From JAHEJB01 sp041748175 (GTDB lineage: Bacteria > Bacteroidota > Rhodothermia > Rhodothermales > Rubricoccaceae), in assembly GCA_041748175.1 (NCBI GenBank), contig JBGTDU010000161.1:18899-82898 (forward strand): a stretch of 64,000 bases of DNA, read 5' to 3'. How positions within the stretch are numbered: position 1 is the stretch's first letter; the number at the start of each line of letters is the position of its first letter. The position numbers and the translations under genes are program-made. Below are positions 51,958-60,225 of the stretch, piece by piece. The notes under the pieces were generated by a model. It was not told the DNA's origin and did no database searches. It saw only the letters and a list, made by a program, of their open reading frames with translations.

Positions 51958-52875
51958 CTGAATCCCGACCAAACCATAAAACGGCGCATCGCCGCGATTG
52001 ACGTGGGCACGAATACGGTCATGTGCCTCGTCGCTGATGTTCATTCCGGCGGGCGGCTTGAGGTGCTGGCAGATGAGGAGCGATTTGCGAGGCTTGGCGA
52101 GGGCGTCGACGCAACTGGAAGGCTCTCCGAGGCGGCTATGGGCCGCGTCGTAGATCGCCTGGCCGGCTGCAAGGCGACGGCTCAGCGACTAAATGCCGAG
52201 TCCATTGTTATCGGCGCAACGAGCGCGTCGCGCGACGCAGCCAACATCGACGAACTTGTCCGAAGGGTGAAGGACGAGCTGGGCCTCGAGTATCGCGTGC
52301 TTTCGGGTGAGCAGGAAGCCGCACTGAGTTTTCGAGGAGCGCTAGCCATGGTCCCCCAAATATCCGAAGCGTGCGTGCTCGATGTCGGCGGCGGATCAAC
52401 GGAGCTGATCTCCGGCGACGGCGGCGCAACGGGCTGCCGCGTCAGCCTCGATATGGGCAGCGTGCGTCTAGCGGAACGGTTCTTTCTCGAATCTCCGCCG
52501 TCGCGCAAACACATTCGCAAGGCCGAGCGAGCTGTGACTGGTGCGTTAGAGGCGATTTCCAGCACGTCCTTTTCCGGACTTCCGCTCATCGAATGCGGTG
52601 GAACGGCTCGCGTGCTCGCGTCCCTGTCTGGCGCCGACGATCCGTCGCCGACTATTCCTCGTCGGGTGGTGCGTGACTGGCGAGACAGGCTGCTTGCGAT
52701 GTCGTCGGACGGCGTCCGCGCACTCAATCCAGGCGTCTTTTCCGGTCGCGAAGACATCGCCGCCGCCGCCCTGCTTATCCTCGACGCGGTTATGGAGCGT
52801 TTTGGCTTTGGTGAATTCATCGCCGGTGAGGGCGGGCTCCGGCACGGGATTGCCTTGGGGAAGGCTCACGGGTGA
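51958..52875 (+). CDS. Exopolyphosphatase / Ppx-GppA-like phosphatase
   Basis: ASKHA-fold phosphatase that hydrolyses polyphosphate or pppGpp. It contains RRIAAIDVGTNTVMCLVAD (phosphate 1 loop), ACVLDVGGGSTELI (phosphate 2) and LIECGGTARVLASLSG. About 305 residues, the short (stand-alone domain) form. The conserved opening RIAAIDVGTNTV has no ATG, GTG or TTG before it in frame. CTG 51958 (or CTG 51949, or ATA 51976) seems to be used, since GTG 52003 would cut into the phosphate loop. Confidence 0.88.
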   Translation: MNPDQTIKRRIAAIDVGTNTVMCLVADVHSGGRLEVLADEERFARLGEGVDATGRLSEAAMGRVVDRLAGCKATAQRLNAESIVIGATSASRDAANIDELVRRVKDELGLEYRVLSGEQEAALSFRGALAMVPQISEACVLDVGGGSTELISGDGGATGCRVSLDMGSVRLAERFFLESPPSRKHIRKAERAVTGALEAISSTSFSGLPLIECGGTARVLASLSGADDPSPTIPRRVVRDWRDRLLAMSSDGVRALNPGVFSGREDIAAAALLILDAVMERFGFGEFIAGEGGLRHGIALGKAHG

Positions 52876-53051
52876 GCGCTGAACGCCGAAGGGAAAAGGA
52901 AAACGTTGAATCTTGAAATGAAGGAAGTTTCCTGAATGTGCAACGTTCCCGAAATCCAACGTCCGAATTCAACTTCATCCATTCCTCCATCACGTCGCGG
53001 AACCCTCGATATCGTCTTCCGTCCTCTCATCCCCGCTAGCAATCCGACCCC

Positions 53052-54152
53052 ATGCCCATCACCCGCGATGCCGTCCTTGCTGCTCTCGGCACCGTCGAGG
53101 AACCCGATCTGAAGAAAGATCTCGTGACGCTCAACATGATCCGGGATGTTGAGATCGAAGGGAAGCGGATCACGTTCACGGTTGTCCTTACCACGCCCGC
53201 GTGCCCACTCAAGGAGCTGATTCGATCTCGCTGCGTGGCGGCTATTCAGCGCGATGTGGACGCCGCCGCCGAGGTTGTGGTCAACCTGATTGCGGATGTG
53301 ACGACGCTGGGTGCGAACGCGGCGACGGAAGGTGGAAGCCGCGCCGTCAAGAACTTTATCGCTGTTGCGAGTGGAAAGGGCGGGGTAGGCAAAAGCACGA
53401 TCGCGGCAAATCTGGCGGTGGCACTGGCGAAGACTGGCGCCGCGGTTGGACTTGTCGATACGGATATCTACGGCCCGAGTGTGCCTGTGATGTTTGGAAT
53501 CGACAGCTCGGTGAAGCCAAAGGTGAACGAGGACCGCAAGATCATTCCGTTGGAGGCCCATGGCGTGAAGCTGCTCTCGATGGGCTTTCTGGTCGATGAA
53601 TCGAGCGCGGTAGTCTGGCGTGGCCCCATGGTGTCCTCAGCCGTCAAGCAGTTTCTCGGCGACGCCGAATGGGGCGAACTGGACTACCTCATCCTCGATC
53701 TCCCACCCGGCACGGGCGACATCCAGCTCACGATCGTGCAGACCGTCCCATTGACGGGTGCCGTCATTGTATCGACGCCCCAGGACGTTGCCCTGGCCGA
53801 CGCACGGAAAGGCGTGGCGATGTTCCGCAAGGTGAACGTGCCCGTTCTCGGTGTCGTGGAGAACATGGCCTATTTCACGCCGCCCGACCTCCCCGACCGC
53901 ACGTACCACCTATTCGGAGAGGGCGGAGCAAGGCGTTTTGCGGAAGAGGCCGGGGCACCTTTCCTCGGGGAGGTTCCCATCGAGCAAGCGTTGCGCGAAA
54001 GCGGCGATAACGGGACGCCCATCGTCGTGAGTGATCCGGAAAGTGCCAGCGCCCGAGCCCTGGTTGCTATCGCCGAAAAAACCGCCCAGCAAGTTTCCAT
54101 CCGCAACGCCGAGGCCGCGCCGACGCAGGTTGTCGAAATCCTGCATAGATAA
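53052..54152 (+). CDS. apbC: Mrp/ApbC-family iron-sulfur cluster carrier ATPase
   Basis: A 366-residue protein with an N-terminal MIP18/DUF59 domain (about 1-85: ALGTVEEPDLKKDLVTLNM, VVLTTPACPLKELIRSRC) and a MinD-like ATPase (ASGKGGVGKSTIAANLAVALA, deviant Walker A; DTDIYGPSVPVMFG; DYLILDLPPGTGD). It carries Fe-S clusters to target proteins. A NifU-domain gene follows 340 bp downstream, consistent with Fe-S assembly. Bases 52876-53051 before it hold no gene. Confidence 0.94.
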   Translation: MPITRDAVLAALGTVEEPDLKKDLVTLNMIRDVEIEGKRITFTVVLTTPACPLKELIRSRCVAAIQRDVDAAAEVVVNLIADVTTLGANAATEGGSRAVKNFIAVASGKGGVGKSTIAANLAVALAKTGAAVGLVDTDIYGPSVPVMFGIDSSVKPKVNEDRKIIPLEAHGVKLLSMGFLVDESSAVVWRGPMVSSAVKQFLGDAEWGELDYLILDLPPGTGDIQLTIVQTVPLTGAVIVSTPQDVALADARKGVAMFRKVNVPVLGVVENMAYFTPPDLPDRTYHLFGEGGARRFAEEAGAPFLGEVPIEQALRESGDNGTPIVVSDPESASARALVAIAEKTAQQVSIRNAEAAPTQVVEILHR

Positions 54153-54240
54153 TGCGTATTCCGTATCGCGCAGGAGTGACGCTGGCGCAATCCGTACGCA
54201 GTATGTATCACGCAATACGCGATACGCATTACGTGATACC
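54152..54240. repeat. GTATTGCGTAATACG-type palindrome cluster
   Basis: GCGTATTCCGTATCGCG and, after 30 bp, CACGCAATACGCGATACGCA followed by TTACGTGATACC. Same family as at 9609, 29517, 30213, 34056 and 55528. Confidence 0.6.
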
Positions 54241-54299
54241 TCCCCGTCACGGGAAATCCCCGAACCTTGCTGAACGGAGCAGGTTAACTTCTCCCCTGC

Positions 54300-54467
54300 C
54301 TCGGGGTCTGTTGGACTTAGGCAGATTCTACTGCGGCGGCGGGTAATCGGCCCATTTCTCCTCTCTTTTTCGTTACATAGTCCCGCTATGCGCCTCAAAA
54401 GAGCGAACAACTGGTCTCGATTACCCACTCGCCTCGTTACGAACCCCTAAGTCCGACAGACCCCTAG
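54300..54467. repeat. MITE-like element, copy 3 (168 bp)
   Basis: Left end CTCGGGGTCTGTTGGACTTA and right end the inverted complement ending CCCCTAG. The interior (GGCAGATTCTACTGCGGCGG, CATAGTCCCGCTATGCGCCT, AAAAGAGCGAACAACTGGTC) is nearly identical to the reverse complement of copy 1. It sits between apbC and the NifU gene. Confidence 0.85.
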
Positions 54468-54490
54468 CAATTCATTATCGTCCGACAAAC

Positions 54491-54760
54491 ATGTCAGGCC
54501 TTGACGCCAAAGACCCCGGGCTCCTGAAGCGTATCGAGGAGACGCTGGATTCCATCCGGCCGTATCTGATGGCCGACGGTGGTTCCGTGCGCCTGCAGGA
54601 CGTGACCGACGACATGGTCGTCGAACTGGAGCTTCTGGGTGCCTGCGGAACTTGCCCGATGAGCATGATGACGCTACGAGCGGGTATCGAGCAGGCTATC
54701 AAGCGGGCCGTTCCGGAAGTCACCCGCGTAGAAGCTGTTTCCCCCGCCCAGATCGCGTGA
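54491..54760 (+). CDS. NifU C-terminal-domain protein (Fe-S scaffold/carrier)
   Basis: An 89-residue protein: IEETLDSIRPYLMADGGSVRL, VVELELLGACGTCPMSMMTL with the CxxC that binds a 4Fe-4S cluster, and the helix AIKRAVPEV. It is the stand-alone Nfu form. Near an Mrp ATPase, so both probably serve cluster delivery. Confidence 0.93.
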   Translation: MSGLDAKDPGLLKRIEETLDSIRPYLMADGGSVRLQDVTDDMVVELELLGACGTCPMSMMTLRAGIEQAIKRAVPEVTRVEAVSPAQIA

Positions 54761-54779
54761 CGGGAACACCTCTCGTTTT

Positions 54780-55487
54780 TTGCGCTATCTGAGCATCGGT
54801 GACCCGCCGCGTTCGATCAACACTGCACCGCATCACCTAAAGGTGGCCGAGAACCATCACCATATCACCCGGATCGACATCGAGCCGTCGGAGAAATATC
54901 CGAAGCGGCATCCGACCCATGGCTGGCAAGTTCGGGTCCGGCGCGGGGGCGACAGGCTCTCGAAGTTTTTCGCGGACGCGCGCCACGTGGGCTCAGAGGG
55001 CGCACTGGAGGCCGCCATTTCCTACCGGGACGCGCTCCTGGAGAAACTTCCACCACCCGATTCGACACCCCGAAAGGCCTGGTCGAACACCGGCGTGGTA
55101 GGGCTGAGCGTCCGAAAGAAGGAGGATGACGACGACGGACCGTCGATAGTGCAGCTCAATTGGGTGAGCGCCGACGGGAAGCGGAAAGGTGCATCGTATT
55201 CTGTCGAGAAGTGGGGGCTGCGGCAGGCACTGTGGAACGGTTGTCTGCGTTTGCATGAAGAGCAAACCGCCGCGGGTAGGTCGGCAGAAGAACCGCACGT
55301 CATGTTTGCCCACGCGCAGGTGCCGTTCGCCGAGCTGATCCGGGAGGAGGTGGAGGCGGAGCAGGAAGAGGAGCGGCGCACGGCTCGCCGGGCCGCCGCC
55401 GAGGCCAAGTTCAACGCGCCCGCAGCGAGGGAGAAGCGGGAGGAGGATGCGTACCTCGACCTAGCGAAGACGCTGTTTGGGGGGTAG
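54780..55487 (+). CDS. AP2-like DNA-binding domain protein
   Basis: A 235-residue protein with a pattern like bacterial AP2/ERF domains: GWQVRVRRGGDRLSKFFADA ... SEGALEAAISYRDALLEKLP (about 45-92). A second, more diverged copy follows: GVVGLSVRKKEDDD ... YSVEKWGLRQALWNGCLRLHE. An acidic/arginine coiled-coil tail (EEVEAEQEEERRTARRAAAEAKF) ends it. Such domains are often in homing endonucleases, but no nuclease motif is seen here. It starts at TTG 54780 or GTG 54843, the latter giving an AENHHHITRIDI opening. Confidence 0.65.
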   Translation: MRYLSIGDPPRSINTAPHHLKVAENHHHITRIDIEPSEKYPKRHPTHGWQVRVRRGGDRLSKFFADARHVGSEGALEAAISYRDALLEKLPPPDSTPRKAWSNTGVVGLSVRKKEDDDDGPSIVQLNWVSADGKRKGASYSVEKWGLRQALWNGCLRLHEEQTAAGRSAEEPHVMFAHAQVPFAELIREEVEAEQEEERRTARRAAAEAKFNAPAAREKREEDAYLDLAKTLFGG

Positions 55488-55527
55488 TGGAGAGTTCGGA
55501 TTTCGGACTCCTGGGACCGCGGAGGGT

Positions 55528-55548
55528 GATACGTAATACGTAATGTAT
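55528..55548. repeat. TACGTAATACGTAATG repeat
   Basis: GGTGATACGTAATACGTAAT continuing TGTATTCG. Same dispersed family. Just downstream, GCGGATCTCCTGATCCGC (about 55602-55622) is a separate palindrome related to one at about 56438-56456. Confidence 0.5.
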
Positions 55549-55695
55549 TCGTGAGCCACTCGCACGTCGTCCGGCATTCGGATTTTCGGAAATCCTGAGA
55601 CCGCGGATCTCCTGATCCGCGAAAGGCCTCCTGCACAAGAGAGCGTCCAGCCGAGTCGACAAACTCGTCCGCATGTCCTTTTCCCCGTTCCCCTT

Positions 55696-56391
55696 TCACC
55701 CCTTCCCCATCAACGCCCATCCGAATTCCAGCGCCGGTCGGGCACGTTCGGCGAAATCGGCGACCTGCTGGGTAAACGCGGGCTTCTGGACGTCGGCCTC
55801 CTTGCATTCCTGCGTCACGATGTAACCCTTCCATTTTATGTACTCAGCGGCGGACGAGTCGGCGAAGTCCTCAAAGCCGCGCGGCATCCGCTTGAGGGCG
55901 TCGTGTTTTTCGAGCTTCATTCCCGCTTTTTCAGCGTCTTTGACGATGCCCAAGAAAACCTCCGGCGAGCTCGCCATTCGCTCTCTGATCCGGGCCAACA
56001 GTTCCTTCTCCGGGTTCCAGAAGCCGGCCGCGACAAAGCACTTCTTCGGCTCGATGTGGATGTAGATGCCGCCCGGGTCGTCTTTTTTGCCGGAAGGCGA
56101 CAGAACGGCGGCGATGTGCGTCTTGTACGGATCCTTGTTCGCAGAGAACCGGACATCGCGATAGATGCGAAAAACCGAGCCTTTCGGGTCGCCGATGAGG
56201 TCAAGTCCGCGGCGCTGAATCTCACGAGCGACATCGGCCACCAGGCATTTCAGCGGCCACATCACTTCGTCGTCGAAGGTGGACTTGCGCGCCTGGAACC
56301 AGTCGCGGTCGTTGTTCTTCTTGAGGTCGGCAAGGAACGTCAGGGCTTCCTTGCGAAAGCCAGGGAAAGGAGGGAGGGCGTCGGCGGGCAT
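55696..56391 (-). CDS. DUF2461-family protein
   Basis: From ATG 56391, 231 residues: FLADLKKNNDRDWFQARKSTF, SVFRIYRDVRFSANKDPYKTHIA, GIYIHIEPKKCFVAAGFWNP and YIVTQECKEADVQKPAF match the widespread DUF2461 family of unknown function. The frame stays open upstream through the 51-bp repeats to 56700, but that extension is low-complexity and unlikely to be translated. Confidence 0.87.
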   Translation of the reverse strand: MPADALPPFPGFRKEALTFLADLKKNNDRDWFQARKSTFDDEVMWPLKCLVADVAREIQRRGLDLIGDPKGSVFRIYRDVRFSANKDPYKTHIAAVLSPSGKKDDPGGIYIHIEPKKCFVAAGFWNPEKELLARIRERMASSPEVFLGIVKDAEKAGMKLEKHDALKRMPRGFEDFADSSAAEYIKWKGYIVTQECKEADVQKPAFTQQVADFAERARPALEFGWALMGKG

Positions 56392-56562
56392 GGGATTTCG
56401 ATTTTTGGAATTCGCGTTCGGGATCTCCTGGGACGGCGGATCTCCCGATCCGCTTGAAGGATCACCCACGTTACTTCGAATCTGAAAAGGTAGGCTCGAC
56501 CTCGGCAAAGCGCCACCGAGCCATTTTCCGCTTGCCGGTATGTACATGAGGATCTCTCCCGT

Positions 56563-56745
56563 AGAGGCGCCCAGGCGTGGCGTCTCCGCAGGAGCCGCGG
56601 ATGTTCGATGGTCTGAGACGCCCCGGCGGCGCGTCTCCGCAGGAGCCACGGATGTTCGATGGCCTAAGGCGCCCAGGCGTGGCGTCTCCGCAGGAGCCAC
56701 GGATTATCGATGGTCTGAGACGCCCCGGCGGGGCGTCTCTACATC
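56563..56745. repeat. 51-bp tandem hairpin repeat, about 3.5 units
   Basis: CGTCTCCGCAGGAGCC recurs at 56581, 56632 and 56683, and CGTCTCT at 56734 (period 51). Each unit carries GGATGTTCGATGG and inverted GAGACGCC/GGCGTCTC arms, so the block can form several hairpins. It lies between the DUF2461 gene and the kinase 3' end and may act as a transcript-end structure. Confidence 0.85.
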
Positions 56746-56747
56746 TG

Positions 56748-59111
56748 TCAGCGTGCGATAGCGCGCAGCTTCCCCTCGGCCTCCACAATGAGCTCACGAA
56801 CGAAGGCGTTCGCCGTGTCGGTAGCTGCGATGGGCCGGAGCAACGCGAGCGCTTCACGGTAACGGCCCCGTGCAGACGCGCGATCACCCAGCGTTACCTC
56901 AGCAGGGCCGCCGAGCACGTCACCGAACTGGATGTGACTGATGGCAAGCGTCTGCCGGGCACGCACGCTCTGCGGGTCGGCTTCGGCAAGGGCGCGGTAG
57001 ATCTCGGCGGCCTGCTCCAGCTCTTCAAGGGCTTCACGCGGCCGACCCTGATTCCAGTATACCTGCCCCACCTTTTCGTGCGCGATACCGAGGTCGCGGA
57101 TCTCGTCGGTGCCGGCCCCGTCCCGTTGCCCCAACTGCTCGCGGAAGACGAGGGAGCGCCGGTACGCCGTGAGGGCAGCGTCGTGCGATCTCTCTTCCAG
57201 ATAGAGCGATCCCATGCGCTCGAAGACGAGGCCTAGCATCCGCCGTGCACCGTCGCCACGCTGGTCCTCGGGGATGCTCTCCAAAAGGTAGCGCGCCTGT
57301 TCGTAGTGAGCGAGGGCCGAGTCGGGGCGGCCGACGTTGGGGAAGTGCGGATGGCCGGAGTAGTCACCCAGGTTGATGTGCCCGATGGCGAATCGTACGC
57401 GCCAGTCGAGGTTGTCCGGGTCGAGGATCGTGCTCCGCCGATAGTTGGCGAGGGCCGAATCCAGACTCGTGAGCGCGCTGTCCAGGCGACCCACGAAGGC
57501 CTCCACGGTCCCACGCTCTTCGTAAAGGGCGCCCCGGACCTGCGCGGCTCGACCCGCGAGGTTGTCGCCGGGCGGCAGGTCGGGAATGAGGGCGAGGCCG
57601 CGCTCGTAGCTATCGAGTGCTTCCTCGGTGCGCCCGAGGTTGTCGTCGGCGGGATTGCCCAGCACATCGCCGACGCGCCGGTACGCCTCGGCCAGATCGA
57701 GGCGTAGCGCAACGTCGTCCGTGGCCTCAGCCGCGAGGCGGTTCAGATACGTCAGCGATGTCGAAACGATAAGCTCGCGCGCCTCGGTCGTCCCGGGTAC
57801 GCGCGCCACGGCATTGTGGATTTCGAAGAGCATGGAGCCCGCCGCCTCGCGGGCCACGTCGAAGCGGCGCTCGGCGCGGTCACGTTCGATGGAGGCGAGG
57901 CGTGCCTGCCAGAGTGTGGCGCCGAGCCCACCCACGAGCGCAAGCAGCAAAGCGGTAGCCGCGGCCACACCCAGCCGGTGGCGTTGCACGAACTTGCGCG
58001 CGCGATAACCAGGTCTGGGCGCGCGCGCCTGTATGGGTAGCCCGTCCCCAAAGCGCCGGAGGTCGGCGGCCAGGGCTTCCGCCGAAGCGTAACGCCTCTC
58101 CGGCTCCTTGGCCAGCGCCTTCAGGATGATCGTGTCGAGGTCCCCGCGAAGTTGGGCGTCCCCGGCAACGGCCGATGGCTTCGGCGGAGTGGCTTCACAG
58201 ACGAGGCGCTCCACCTCAGCCGCCGATTTACCCGCCAGGTCGTAGGGACGTCGTACGGTGAGCAACTCGAAAAGGAGGACGCCAAGACTGTACACGTCCG
58301 TCGCCGTTGTGATAGGCCCATTTCGTACCTGTTCCGGTGAGGCGTAAGCCGGCGTCATCGCGCTCGTTCCTGTTCGGGTCAGGACAGGCGCTTCGTCCGA
58401 CTCCTCCAGGAGCTTGGCGATACCGAAATCCAGCAGCTTGGCCTCGCCCTTCGGAGTTACGAGAATATTGGACGGCTTGAGATCTCGATGGACGATCAGG
58501 TTCCGGTGCGCATAGGCAACCGCATCGCAGACCTGCACGAAAAGGTCGATGCGATCGAGGAAACGCAGGCTATGGGTTCCGCAGTAGCCAGTGATCGGCA
58601 TGCCGTCCACGTATTCGAGCGCCAGGTAGGGGACGCCATTCTCTGCGATTCCGCCATCATAGAGCCTGGCCACATGGCGGTGTTCCAGTCGCGCAAGCAC
58701 GTTGCGCTCGGCACGGAGGCGCTCGGACAATCTGTCAACATCACCGCCGGGTTTGAGCAATTTTACAGCGACCGTGCGGTCATAAGCGCCGTCGGCACGC
58801 TCGGCCTTGTAGACCGTGCCCATTCCGCCTGAGCCGATCTGTTCGACAAGGCGCCATGGCCCTACGTCCCGCCCAACCATCGGATCAGCGGATGACAGGG
58901 CGTCCCGTTGGAGATGAGGAAGTTCAAGAGCGTCCGTGTCCTCGATTTCCTCGTGGGCTTTCAACAGACTGTCGATCTCGCTCCGCAGGTCCTCATCTCC
59001 TCTTGCGACTTCGTCCAGCCACGCCGCGCGAGCCTCTGCGGGGATGTCGAGCGCGTCGAGAAAGATGTTCTTGATACGCTGATGGCGCTCGGAGGTCGGC
59101 TCGGCGCTCAT
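56748..59111 (-). CDS. Membrane Ser/Thr protein kinase with TPR-like C terminus
   Basis: From ATG 59111, 787 residues: a short helical N terminus, then a Hanks-type kinase domain (about 75-350) with QIGSGGMGTVYKA, VAVKLL, HRDLKPSNI, DFGIAKL and PAYASPEQ. A single membrane helix follows (LGVAAATALLLALVGGLGATLW, about 395-415), then TPR-like repeats (RRVGDVLGNPADDNLG ... ALAHYEQARYLLESIPED ... EALEELEQAAEIYRALAE). The start overlaps the sigma factor stop (ATGA), so both are coupled. This kinase/ECF pairing is common in Planctomycetes, Acidobacteria and Rhodothermota. Confidence 0.92.
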   Translation of the reverse strand: MSAEPTSERHQRIKNIFLDALDIPAEARAAWLDEVARGDEDLRSEIDSLLKAHEEIEDTDALELPHLQRDALSSADPMVGRDVGPWRLVEQIGSGGMGTVYKAERADGAYDRTVAVKLLKPGGDVDRLSERLRAERNVLARLEHRHVARLYDGGIAENGVPYLALEYVDGMPITGYCGTHSLRFLDRIDLFVQVCDAVAYAHRNLIVHRDLKPSNILVTPKGEAKLLDFGIAKLLEESDEAPVLTRTGTSAMTPAYASPEQVRNGPITTATDVYSLGVLLFELLTVRRPYDLAGKSAAEVERLVCEATPPKPSAVAGDAQLRGDLDTIILKALAKEPERRYASAEALAADLRRFGDGLPIQARAPRPGYRARKFVQRHRLGVAAATALLLALVGGLGATLWQARLASIERDRAERRFDVAREAAGSMLFEIHNAVARVPGTTEARELIVSTSLTYLNRLAAEATDDVALRLDLAEAYRRVGDVLGNPADDNLGRTEEALDSYERGLALIPDLPPGDNLAGRAAQVRGALYEERGTVEAFVGRLDSALTSLDSALANYRRSTILDPDNLDWRVRFAIGHINLGDYSGHPHFPNVGRPDSALAHYEQARYLLESIPEDQRGDGARRMLGLVFERMGSLYLEERSHDAALTAYRRSLVFREQLGQRDGAGTDEIRDLGIAHEKVGQVYWNQGRPREALEELEQAAEIYRALAEADPQSVRARQTLAISHIQFGDVLGGPAEVTLGDRASARGRYREALALLRPIAATDTANAFVRELIVEAEGKLRAIAR

Positions 59112-59671
59112 GCCGTGCTGCTCATCTCGCGGTGGAGCCATGCTCGCGCGGATGTCCATTCCCGCTTAACCGTCGCGGACGAGATACCCAGGACATCGGC
59201 TGTTTCCGGGATCGTAAGGCCGATGAAGTACCGCAGCTCAACCAGCTCACCTTGCCGGGGGTCGAGGAGCGACAGCCGGGTAAGGGCTTCATCGAGCGCC
59301 AGCACTTCACTCGTGCGTTCATCGGCTACAAGCGATGTCTGGTCGAGAGGTGTTGAGAGGTTAGTCCCGCCTCGTTTCGCCGCGTGCTGGCTGCGGGAAT
59401 AGTCCACAAGCACATCGCGCATCGCTTTCGCCGCAACGCGGAAGAAGTGGTTCCGGTCGTTCCAGTCGCCGTCGCGGCGCGCCAGTTTCTCGTAGGCCTC
59501 GTGGACGAGCGCGGTCGTATTCAACGTTTCCGACGCCCCCTGGTTGGCGCGCTGCCGGTGGGCCAGATCGTGGAGCTGCGCATATACGAGCGGGAGCAGG
59601 CGCTCCAAAGCGCCCGTGTCGCCTTGACGGACCTGGGCGAGGAGTTGGGTGATATCGTGCTCGTCTGCCAT
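59108..59671 (-). CDS. ECF-family RNA polymerase sigma factor
   Basis: From ATG 59671, 187 residues: region 2 (LLPLVYAQLHDLAHRQRANQ, TALVHEAYEKLARR, NHFFRVAAKAMRDVLVDYSR) and region 4 (LALDEALTRLSLLDPRQGELVELRYFIGLTIPETADVLGISSATVKREW). It is the SigK-like ECF subgroup that pairs with Ser/Thr kinases, and the kinase gene indeed follows with a 4-bp overlap; activation through that kinase is inferred. The start at 59671 skips a non-conserved 22-residue leader. Confidence 0.9.
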   Translation of the reverse strand: MADEHDITQLLAQVRQGDTGALERLLPLVYAQLHDLAHRQRANQGASETLNTTALVHEAYEKLARRDGDWNDRNHFFRVAAKAMRDVLVDYSRSQHAAKRGGTNLSTPLDQTSLVADERTSEVLALDEALTRLSLLDPRQGELVELRYFIGLTIPETADVLGISSATVKREWTSARAWLHREMSSTA

Positions 59672-60225
59672 CTCGTGAGCCAACTGACCCCTAACAACCT
59701 GTTGATCCAAGCTCACCTCCTGGACAGGGCAACGCAAAGCGTTGCGGCGGAGGGAAGTGAGAGGCTAACTGGGCCGGCGGTGGTGGATGGGATTGGCTGA
59801 GCGCCGGGTCGTCCAGTTCAACAGCCTTGTAAAAAACCGCTTTAATGATAGGGTTGCCCGTGCCGCCTTGCAAGCCTTGTGCCGACGCACCGGCAGCCAC
59901 CGTTGGCGTGAAATGTTGTCTCCCTCACGCCTCCAACGGGTATCCGCTGGCGGGTTGTTGCGCGTCAGGCAACCAACGTACGCCGAGTGGTCTGAACCAA
60001 TGTGAGGGATCTACGATTCGGACCCCAGCCGCGACCATTCGGAAAACGGATTTGCTGGGGACGACCTTAACTGTAGCGGTCGAAAGCCCGGAGCAGAAAA
60101 AAAAGTTCAGTTTTTTTCAGGAAGCGTGAGCCGATCGGATCGAAAATATCGGTTATAGATGCGACCCCCGGAAAACTTTGCGTTGCGCAATCGCCCCAAT
60201 CCTCTCCCCACGATCCAGCATTCCG
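59672..60225. other. Intergenic region between divergent sigma factor and surface-protein genes
   Basis: About 550 bp without a recognisable gene. An A8/T7 inverted run at 60097-60117 (AAAAAAAAGTTCAG then T7) could form a hairpin. No clear promoter found. Confidence 0.45.

Noticed and set aside
55749..56700. DUF2461 protein extended through the 51-bp repeats
   Set aside because: The extension is repeat-encoded low-complexity sequence; ATG 56391 precedes the conserved domain.
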